A DNA stretch of 64,000 bases, from positions 1 to 64,000 of the forward strand of contig JAAVTG010000125.1 in NCBI GenBank assembly GCA_011947345.1, in the 5' to 3' direction. A program made the position numbers and the translations under genes. Origin of the DNA: Phytophthora quininea (Eukaryota > Oomycota > Peronosporomycetes > Peronosporales > Peronosporaceae). How positions within the stretch are numbered: the first letter of the stretch is position 1; each line of letters opens with the position of its first letter. Below, piece after piece: positions 56,152-64,000 of this stretch. The notes beneath the pieces are model-generated. The model was not told the DNA's origin. It was given only the letters and a program-made list of their open reading frames with translations, and made no database searches.

Positions 56152-56914
56152 TTACACATTGCAACCTGCAACGGTGGTCGAGTAGGCGCACACTGTGACT
56201 TTCTTGCGCCAAGTAACTTTGTGCTTCTCTCGTTGCTGCAGCTCGATTCTGGCCATCTCTTGGCGGCGCTGAGCGCGACGAACTTGGTCCTCGATACGAA
56301 CTCGAGCTAACCACGCCTCATACGCCTGCTGGTTGTCTGCAGCTAGTCGGTTGCGCAGTGAAGGAGCACTGCTGCTGGCCGGCAGCGAAGCTTTCGTAGG
56401 CTCCGCTTTGCGGGCCGACCTCTTGGTCTTTGGGTTCACGTGCAACGACGGTGGCTTCCCGCACCACTTGGACTGCTGTATGGAGCTTAAGTGTTAGTCT
56501 AGTGCGCGCAGCAGTATCGCAAGAGAAGACCGAACCTGCTGGTAGCACTTCTTCGCTTCATCTCCAACTTGTTTCTGCATCTTGGCCTGCTTGCGCTTCC
56601 TTCGCAGCCAGTCTTGGAACACGGCGTCGATCGCCTCTGGATCGCGTATCTCCTCGGCTTCTGCAGTGCAATTCGCTTCTAGTTTCCTGGCCTCTTGTCT
56701 CGCTTTGCTCTTTTGCTTTAGCCAGTGCTGGTACGGCTGCGCCCTGTGGATCTACAGGAGCAGCAAGTTGAAGTTGTTAGACTAGTCGACCAAGGTCCAC
56801 TCAATCTGCAAAAGCTGGCGACGCTGGACGCACTTGCAGGATCTGTCGACGACAGGCGTCCTCAACGTCGACAGCCTCGAACCGCTGCTGCCAGTGCCAA
56901 GCCTGCTGCGCCAT
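56152..56914 (-). CDS. basic coiled-coil protein with WL-x-RK repeats, unrecognised
   Basis: Three exons. Exon 1 starts at ATG 56914 (MAQQAWHWQQRFEAVDVEDA) and ends at a GTGCGT donor near 56834; exon 2 opens after CTGTAG near 56753 with IHRAQPYQHWLKQKSKARQE and DAVFQDWLRRKRKQAKMQKQ; exon 3 opens after CATACAG near 56475 and ends VAGCNV at 56152. The protein is Lys/Arg/Gln/Glu-rich with F/W-x2-WL-x-(R/K)K units, reminiscent of CCDC34- or MAP9-like ciliary/microtubule proteins, but that is only an impression. It lies head to head with NF-YC. Confidence 0.6.
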
Positions 56915-57023
56915 GCTTGTCAAAATAATAATAAAAAAGTCATCTGTGCACCAAGTTGCAGCTATCTTCGATACTTCTGTAGCCATGTTCCAAAAACAGC
57001 TTCGTAAAGCATACAGACCGCAT

Positions 57024-57049
57024 GAGGTTTTTACAGCTGTAAAAACCTC
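57024..57049. promoter_or_regulatory. perfect 26-bp palindrome in bidirectional promoter
   Basis: GAGGTTTTTACAG is followed immediately by its exact reverse complement. It lies in the 375-bp gap between two divergent starts (56914 and 57290), so it could be a dimeric-factor binding site. Confidence 0.55.
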
Positions 57050-57060
57050 GGCGGTTTGAA

Positions 57061-57069
57061 TTTCCCGCC
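57061..57069 (+). promoter_or_regulatory. E2F-like site (TTTCCCGCC)
   Basis: Matches the E2F/DP consensus TTTSSCGC and sits 11 bp from the palindrome, within the divergent promoter. Binding is not shown. Confidence 0.35.
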
Positions 57070-57289
57070 GCAGCTCGCACTTGCTCAGACTATAGTATAC
57101 ATTGCGCAGCACACTTTGCTAGTCTCCCCAGAACCGACCAACCAGACGCCACTCCCGCTCCGAAGAAGCAATCAGCGCGCAGTAAGAGGTGCGCCCAATG
57201 AGAAGGCAGCGCGGCCGCTTTTCCACCAATGGAGCCCGTCTAACCCCCTCTGCGTGCATGTTCCTGCCGGCGATGCCGGCCCCGCAGCC

Positions 57290-58146
57290 ATGTCCAGCGA
57301 CGACGGCGAGAGCGGCGCCAGCGCCAGCAACCTGAGCATGCAGCTGCAGCTGCAGAACCAGCGCGCGCAGATGCAGCAGCAGCAGCTGCAGCTGCACGCG
57401 TTCTGGCAGCACCAGGTGCAGGACATCTCGCAGATCAACAGCGCCGCCTTCGACTTCAAGACGCACCAGCTGCCGCTCGCGCGCATCAAGAAGATCATGA
57501 AGACGGACGAGGACGTACGCATGATCAGCGCCGAGGCGCCCGTGCTGTTCGCCAAGGCCTGCGAGATGTTCATCCTCGAGCTGAGTCTGCGCGCCTGGAT
57601 CCACACGGAAGAGAACAAGCGCCGCACGCTGCAGCGCAACGACATCGCCATGGCCATCACCAAGACAGACGTCTTCGACTTCCTCATCGACATTGTGCCC
57701 AGAGACGACATCAAGCCGGCCAAGAAGGTGGCAAACACTTTTTATTTATTGTTTTATTGTATTTACTGACCTTTTCATTATGCTATGATTATTTTGAAGG
57801 GCCCGACGGACCCGCAGATGGTGTACCAGCAGCAACTGCAGCAGCAGCAAGCGGCGATGCTGCAGCAGCTCATTCAGCAGCAAGCTCAGACGGGCACGGC
57901 CGGGGAGTGCAGTGGCCCAACCCGCAACTGCAGCAGCAAATGATCCAGCAGTACCAGCAGCGCATGCAGTCGCTGCAGCAGAACGCGACGCCGGGGGCTG
58001 CTGCTGGCGCTGCGGCGGAGACTTCTGGCTCGCTGCCCAACCTGTCGCCGTCGGGCAGTGATGCGGCGGGACAGGCTACGACCACTGCGACCAGCAGCTC
58101 CTCGTCCGACCAGCTCTCACTGACACAGCGCAGTGTGGATGTATAA
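57290..58146 (+). CDS. NFYC: CCAAT-binding factor subunit C (NF-YC/HAP5)
   Basis: Histone-fold subunit of the trimeric NF-Y factor that binds CCAAT boxes. Start at 57290 ([18 protein letters not shown]); the same frame runs upstream but lacks a better Met. A Gln-rich leader ([18 protein letters not shown]) precedes the histone fold: [59 protein letters not shown] and [17 protein letters not shown], all diagnostic of NF-YC. A 72-nt intron (57728-57799) is followed by a Gln-rich activation tail ([19 protein letters not shown]). One frame slip lies in a GGGG run near 57904, after which [18 protein letters not shown] continues to SQRSVDV-like end at 58146. The identity is secure. Confidence 0.95.
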
Positions 58147-58660
58147 AGGATTCAAGAGATTGGCAACACCCCACGCTTTTCGATGCGAGGAACTAATGTT
58201 GCTGATCAAGGACCAGAGTCCCTTGCTTTCGAGTTTACGGGGACTTCGTGGTGCTAATTTTGCTGGAAGGGCTCTCGATGCCTGCTCGACGAAGGCTTTA
58301 CAGTCTATCGGTTTAATATTTTCAACGAATGTGTATTTCCAAACGAAGTCGTCTGCTGTAAGTTTATCTAAAGGCCTATCAAAGGTGAAAACACGACCGC
58401 TAAAAGAACGAGCTCGTCAAGCACACGGATGTGGCGACACATCATGATGCAATCATGCACAAAGTGGTCTGGCTTCAATATTCATTCGCTCTGAATTTTA
58501 TCTTCAGAAATTCGTACGCCTGCTCTCGATGGCAAGCGTTCTCAACTGCTCGTGCTCCCATCGTCACTCTCTTACTCATTTTTGCTGCTCTCGTCATCAA
58601 CTTGTAATCTATATCGTCATCTTGTATTGTATGGAAACGGAACGAAGCACGCCATGCAGT
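58147..58660. other. intergenic, convergent 3' ends
   Basis: Lies between NF-YC (+) and the transporter (-). Open frames here carry no motif and no RNA gene was recognised. Confidence 0.45.
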
Positions 58661-60355
58661 TTACTCCGACGACTTGACTGTAAGTGGCAATGGCAGCATC
58701 TTGGAGGACTTCTCGGTCACCTTGATAAACTGGTAGGCGCCGACACCGCCGATCTACAATACCGAACACAAAAGTCAGCATACAGCAAAACAGTCAATAA
58801 CAACAATATTTGCACACGCACCGCAAGACCCATGCCCAGAACCGACTGGGCGGTGACGGGGTTGCCGAAGTACAACACGGCGCTGAGAATGACGACGACA
58901 CGCTTCATCGTGCTCATAATGGAGAATGTGAGTTCCGACACCTCGCCCAGCACGTACGACGAGCAGAAGCTGCCAACGAAGTGCATCATGCTGCACATCA
59001 AGACCTTGCCGAACGGGAAACTGGCAACGAAGTTGTCCTGGTGCGCTCGCGCGCTCATTAGGACGAACGGCGCGTTGATAGCGAAGGATACGAAGGCGCT
59101 GTAGAAGTGGAGCTGCAGAGAACAAATCAAAAACAAGACGATTAGCAATCTCTTCAAAAGCACAGCAAAGCATAGAAAACTTACGTTGACGCTGTCGCGC
59201 ACAATACGCCGACGCAGCAGGAACTTGGCGTACATGCTCTGCATGACTCCCAACAGTGCCGAGGACACTGCAAACATCGCTCCAGAAAAGGCCAGATCCT
59301 AAAACAAAGTTACAATAACTTCGTCAGTCTCATCTCACAGTCAACAAGACAACGAGCATTTCCACTTACGTTCATGCCCATCTCCGACACGGAGGCCATG
59401 ACGACACCAAACACAATGGGCAGCAGGCTCGAGTACGTGGCGGCTGAGAATTTCGAGCGGTACACCAAGTACGCCAGCACTACGTTAAAGAAAGGCTGCG
59501 ACGCCTTGCAGGTCTGTGTGATGGACACTGGCACGGCGTTGTAGCTCCAGTAGGTCAGCATCTTGGCCAGCACGGAGAACAGACTCAGCGGCACGATCCA
59601 CATGATACTGTACAGCATCAACAATTAGCTGTTTGTTTGAATCAAATGTACTCGCCAAGTCACTCACCTGCGGAAGCGAACTCTCTGCATGCGCCAAGCA
59701 CCAGCATTGTTCGGTGCACTGGGGAAGGTCAGCACCACAACTGGAAGATACAGAACGTTACTCGGATAAGTCGCAAGCTCTAAATAAACCCAGTCATTAA
59801 CCAATACGCACAGTCGAGGATGATGCTGATGAAGAGATGGCACATGGTGAGCATCTCGGCCGAGACATGGTGCTCCTTGATCAGCACTTTGTTGGTGAAG
59901 GTGGCGGACGTGGAGAACAGGTACCAGACCGCCAGACAGCAGCCAATCTGTAGTACATGTTATAACCCACTTGTCAGTTCATAGGTTCATGGTTTGAGAG
60001 AAGACTCTTTATGACGGCGGACGCACCCGCACGGCCTTGTTGTTGCGCAGCTGGCTGATGCGGTGGCCCTTGTTGGGTCTGTACTCCTTCGAGGGGAGCT
60101 CAGCCCCGCCTCCAGGTCGTAGATGGGGAACTGCTCATTGATGCTCGCCACCATCGGCCGTCGTCTTGAGCTGTCGCCGGCTCTTTCGCAACTGATGGAG
60201 GCTTTAACGCTCTGCTTGGGTGGACGGTTTCTCTCATTGGTCGAAAAGGATTTCCGCGAATCCAACGACACCAAAATTTCAGACGCGCTCACATAAGACG
60301 AACGAAGCGATCGGACGGCGGCCGACACCGCGCTCGGAGTCCCGCCAACATCCAC
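58661..60355 (-). CDS. triose-phosphate-translocator/SLC35E-type transporter
   Basis: Member of the drug/metabolite transporter superfamily, probably moving a sugar phosphate or nucleotide sugar across a Golgi/ER or plastid membrane. Exons are separated by many short introns: about 60355-60031, 59946-59815, 59743-59670, 59615-59370, 59300-59185, 59113-58822 and 58755-58661. Signatures: WYLFSTSATFTNKVLIKEHH, LAKMLTYWSYNAVPVSITQT, KASQPFFNVVLAYLVYRSKF (TPT motif), DLAFSGAMFAVSSALLGVMQ, and FSIMSTMKRVVVILSAVLYF, the second-half repeat. The end reads GAYQFIKVTEKSS. The N-terminal exon (MDVGGTPSAVSAAVRSLR) has a Ser/Arg-rich leader. One GGGG run near 60110 breaks the frame. The substrate cannot be predicted. 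Confidence 0.85.
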
Positions 60356-60523
60356 CGCCTAATGCACTACCCAAGATGGCAAGCCGGCAATGCTGCCGTT
60401 GACCTGGCGGATAGGCAGCCGATAACTGAACTTGGACAGTCGATGGGAACGCGATTTGCAGGACCACGCTGAGCTCGTCTAACAATAGCTTCTGTCACTG
60501 GCAGCCTGGTGACTTGCAGTTCG

Positions 60524-62155
60524 ATGGACGAGCTGTCAGCGGTACGCCCGGCGGAAAGCCTACCAGATCAACTGACGCATGCCACTAACTGCTTGGACGC
60601 TCGTCTGTGTGGCTGTCAGCAGGACGACGAGCAGCCCAAGGCGCCGGAAGTTGAAGTGCTAGATGGATTAGTTGCAGAGGAAGATGAAGAAGAGCTACTG
60701 CAGCAGAGAGACGACGACGTTGGAGAGGACTCGATGCTGATACTGTTGGAAGCGGCCGAGTACTCGCCGAGACCAGAGCTGCAGCACGGGCCGTCAGCGG
60801 AGAAGACGTTGTCGGGACTTCCGGGAGGCAAAGACCAGAAGATCGCTACTCTCGAGCGGAAATTAAACCAAGCCAGGAGAATTAATGCGGAGCTGCACAC
60901 TCAACTGCAGCGGTTCATCAAGAACGAGGTTTTTACAGGTAGGAAGGTTTTTGCTGATGGGTGGAGCATTTTGTGCTAACAAAGTAGCTGTTTGTGTTTG
61001 TTTGCAGGTAGAGAATCGCGTCAAGGAGAAGCAAAAGCAGGTTGACGAGCTGACTCGCGAAAATCGTACGCTGAAGAACTCCGAGAGGCTGCTGGCAAAA
61101 GAGATCGAAGATCTGCAAAACTCTAAGGTTCCTTCTGTTTGCATTGAGTGGTGATGGTACTATGGGCACTAACAATGACATGCACTAGGACAACTTCCCG
61201 TCCAAGAAAAAGCAATGCAGGAAGAACTTCGGGTGTCGAAAGAACGGATGAAGCAGCTAAAAGAGCAATGCCGAGTTGCAGATGAAAAAGGCCTCAAACT
61301 TCACCACCAGACGTGCGGTCTGCTTGCCAAGAACAAGGCGTTAAGCGACAGGATTCGTCTTCTTGAGGGAGGTGCTGCCTCAGCTAGTGCACTATCACCA
61401 GCTCCATGTACCGCTCAAGTCAGTCCAGGAAGCACGCTTCAAGGAACACCACCTGACGAGGTACAGACGATCATCTCCAGTCAAGAAGAGGAGATCACAC
61501 GACTGCTGCAACGCATAGCGCTGATGAAGAAAACGCACAAGGCTGAGCAGCTAAAATTCGATCGATTGCTGAAAGCGAGTCAGGCCGAAATGGACCAGGC
61601 TCGAGTGGAGATGGAATCGTTTTACCAGCAACTGTTTGCCAAGGAACGAGCTGCCAGAAACCAGTTCTTGCACATGAAGAAGCTCAAGCGCGCTCTGCAC
61701 GAATTGGCGCTCACGCAGCAAACAAACCAACGGTTCCAACCGTTTCTCGCCAATCGAGAGATGCGCATCATGAATAGAGGTGTGCGGCAAGCTCAAACGG
61801 ACAAGAACTCTCCACCCAAGGGCCCGGTGTTAAACCCTGGAAGGTGGATTCATGAGGCGTTGCACCACCTTGGCTTTGTGATGCCCCTCGCATTGGAGCA
61901 AAGCACGTCGCAAAGAGTTTTCCTCAGGCTGTGCCAGTGGAGCAAGGTGACACCCTTTCTAACAGCGTCCAAGGAAAATTGGTACCGTGCCCTCCACCGT
62001 CCACAGGGAGCGCTCAAGGCCTGTTTTACACCCATTCGCCACGTGGTGTTTCTAGGAGCATTACGATGCGGAAGGACTGTGGTCGGCCTGTTGGTAGTTT
62101 TAACGATAGTAGCGATGAAGAAGAGCACGTAGCACGATCTTCGATAGAGGTGTAA
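60524..62155 (+). CDS. long coiled-coil protein, unrecognised
   Basis: Starts MDELSAVRPAESLPDQLTH with an acidic stretch (EEDEEELLQQRDDDVGED), then continuous heptads: ERKLNQARRINAELHTQLQR, VENRVKEKQKQVDELTRENR, LLAKEIEDLQ, VSKERMKQLKEQCRVADEKG and ITRLLQRIALMKKTHKAEQL. Introns: 60929-61007 (79 nt; joins KNE to VENRV) and near 61128-61189. Frame slips lie at an AAAAA run near 61208 and at the CCCC near 61886; after the second the tail reads NDSSDEEEHVARSSIEV, ending at 62155. It resembles centrosomal/ciliary coiled-coil proteins (lebercilin-like in feel), but no specific family is recognised. The start lies 168 bp from the divergent transporter start. Confidence 0.65.
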
Positions 62156-62158
62156 AGC

Positions 62159-62867
62159 AAGACACGGCAAGGGAATGCAAAAACTTCGTTGCATGTGAAC
62201 CATTGCTCGTAGGACTTTCGTCACCGAGCTGATACCAATGCGGCTGTCGAGATCGAGTGGTTGGGCAGTTCCTCTACGAATCCAAATTCTCGAGCACGAC
62301 AGCCTCCAAGAAAGTTGACAGCCTCTAGCATGCAAGTAACAGCTAAAAACACCCCGCGGGAAGTGTTCATATGAGCCTGTCTCATGTGGATCCGACGTGC
62401 TACCAATTCGTGTGCATTTCTCCTTTTAACCACCATCGCATTTCGTAACTGCATTTCCTCGAATTTTGCCAGCTGGGACAGCCTTGAGCACTAGTCGCCA
62501 ACCACAGCAAATAGATAACGGTTGAGCTGCGATGGCTGGAATTATTGTGGCTGTGTGGATCGAGAGAATCGTTCACGAACGCAGGAATCGATGAATGATC
62601 ATCATTTGCTTGGCAAGCGACGTCCCAGTGTAACGTAGCGCCAACCAAAGCGGAAACGGTTTGGCGAATGGGCACGCCAACGCTGTCTGTATCTCTCTCG
62701 AACAAGTCAGAGCCGCCCCAACTCATTTCCACTTTCGCCTTGAAAGCCTGAAGCGTCCATCCACTACCCTAGCAAGAACACAATGACCGTCGTCCGCAAC
62801 GCCGAAGTCGATGCTTCCCGATTCCGCAAGGAACTACTATTCGTCTGCTGCAAGAGCGACGATGCCG
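62159..62867. other. intergenic or decayed Helitron sequence
   Basis: Short frames on both strands with no motif. It may include the eroded N-terminal part of the Helitron that follows. Confidence 0.35.
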
Positions 62868-63750
62868 ATGCGGATCGGTTCCGACAGCTTAAATCTCTCT
62901 GATTTTGTGCTTGCCGTTGGGGAGGGTCGGCACAAAAACGTGCTGATCTTGGCAATGACTACATCAAGATTCCTGCTGATATGCTGATCCCGAATCCTCC
63001 TGTAGAAGACGATGAGGACGAGGAAATAGCCCCAGGGCAATACCAAGGGGTATGATCCGCATCATTGACGCAATGTATGCCGACGTTGCGAATCCGGAGG
63101 TAGCGGCGGATGGATATCTTGCCAGCCGGACGGTTTTGACGACTACGAATGAGACGGTACGGAGAATCAACGAGGCAGTCGCAGCTCGACTTCCGGAGAC
63201 AGCGCGGGAGTATTTGTCGGTGGACTCGGTGGAGGATGATGACGGAACATTTTTCGAGCAGGAGTTCCTCCACTCGGTGAACATGAACGGGATTCCACCT
63301 CACAGACTGTTGCTTAAGAAGGGCATCCCCATCATGATGATGAGAAATCTGAACCCGGATCTTGGACTGTGCAACGGAACGCGTCTACGAATCGTCGACT
63401 TGAAGGACCACGTCATTCGAGCAACAGTTATGACTGGAGAACGAACAGGCAAGAAGTACTCATCCCGAGAATTATGTTCGTGAGCGACGACGACAACTCC
63501 GATTTCCCCTTCCGGCTACGACGAAAGCAGTTCCCCGTGCAACCAGCATTCGCCATGACGATTAACACGGCCCAAGGTCAGACGGTGTTAAACTTGAGCC
63601 TGTACTTGGCTCCCCGTGCTTTTCGCATGGCCAGTTGTATGTGGCGTTGTCTCGCGTGACCTCCCGAAGCAAGTTCAAGGCGTTGATTGAGTATCCAGGG
63701 TTCGTAGACCCGGACGGAGGAGTGTACACGAGAAACATCGTGTACACGTA
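62868..63750 (+). pseudogene. Helitron PIF1-like helicase, C-terminal part, frameshifted
   Basis: Rolling-circle transposon helicase. In order: NLSDFVLAVGEG, YIKIPADMLIPNPP, IDAMYADVANP, YLASRTVLTTTNETVRRIN, YLSVDSVE, FLHSVNMNGIPPHRLLLKKG, MMMRNLNPDLGLCNGTRL, QPAFAMTINTAQGQT (motif V region) and QLYVALSRVTSRSKFKALI (motif VI), which is the Helitron RepHel C-terminal order. The frame changes near 62940, 63050, 63450 and 63625. Rep and the Walker A part are absent, so the copy is 5'-truncated. It ends at TAG 63748-63750. Confidence 0.88.
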
Positions 63751-63751
63751 G

Positions 63752-64000
63752 ATTTTTGATTAGGAGTCGAGGTCCATTGCTAGGCTAGATGCAGTAGCTT
63801 GCCACAACGAACTAGAACCAAGCTTTATTTTGGACAAATGGCACTTTTCATGTGTTTTCTAAAATATTTTATAAGCCCGTAGTTTTAGATTAAACTACTT
63901 ACTGATTCGTGTGAAAAGCTAACTCAACCCGCCGGAGCGTAGCGGAGGCGGGCGGTCCAGACAGCTGCATCCAACCATAACCCACCGCCGCGTAGCGGCG
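63752..64000 (+). other. likely Helitron 3' terminal region with hairpins
   Basis: The 250 bp after the helicase stop contain AT-rich sequence and then two GC-rich hairpins: CCCGCC...GGCGGG at 63928-63952, and CGCCGC-GTA-GCGGCG at 63986-64000. Helitrons end in a short hairpin followed by CTRR. The window ends inside or at the second hairpin, so the terminal CTRR cannot be seen. Confidence 0.55.

Noticed and set aside
1..64000. CRISPR arrays, bacterial operons or prophage
   Set aside because: No regularly spaced repeats or Shine-Dalgarno structure; introns and gene content are eukaryotic.

Overview
This window is nuclear DNA of an oomycete, most likely a Phytophthora-like member of the Peronosporales. 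Three things point there. The introns are short (about 62-86 nt, GT..AG). One gene is a GPCR-PIPK fusion, a class typical of oomycetes. The intergenic spaces hold PIF/Harbinger, hAT, Helitron, tyrosine-recombinase and chromodomain-Gypsy sequences of the kind found in oomycete genomes. I assigned names from protein motifs read by eye; no database search was run.

Layout. 1-20 kb is a compact housekeeping block: a G3BP-like RNA-binding protein (cut by the window start), CNOT10 (-), the spliceosome core PRPF8 (-, 7 kb, intronless), a small coiled-coil protein, a TKL-type acylated protein kinase, a protein disulfide isomerase and MED14 (-). 20.8-41.3 kb is a transposon cluster with almost no host genes: a complete Ty3/Gypsy chromovirus with identical LTRs, a tyrosine-recombinase remnant, a two-gene PIF/Harbinger element, two pieces of one kind of LINE facing each other, a hAT transposase, and a 2.55-kb DNA transposon with 48-bp terminal inverted repeats and an unusual DDE-like transposase. 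41.7-62.2 kb returns to host genes: a two-TM coiled-coil protein, GPCR-PIPK, eEF1B-gamma, a small membrane protein, a YbjQ-family protein, a protein with an internal duplication, a choline-transporter-like protein, a basic coiled-coil protein, NF-YC, a sugar-phosphate-type transporter and a long coiled-coil protein. 62.9-64 kb is the end of a Helitron helicase with hairpins at the window edge.

The host genes cover mRNA metabolism (PRPF8, CNOT10, G3BP), transcription (MED14, NF-YC), translation (eEF1B-gamma), secretory folding (PDI), signalling (TKL kinase, GPCR-PIPK) and transport (CTL, TPT). They look like a random neighbourhood rather than one pathway.

A window-wide oddity is that many otherwise good genes need one-base corrections, nearly always in homopolymer runs, while PRPF8, PDI, eEF1B-gamma, the kinase and YbjQ need none. 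I read this mainly as residual sequencing error, because single-copy core genes (MED14, CNOT10, NF-YC) are affected. The best candidate for something undescribed is the 38.77-41.32 kb transposon.
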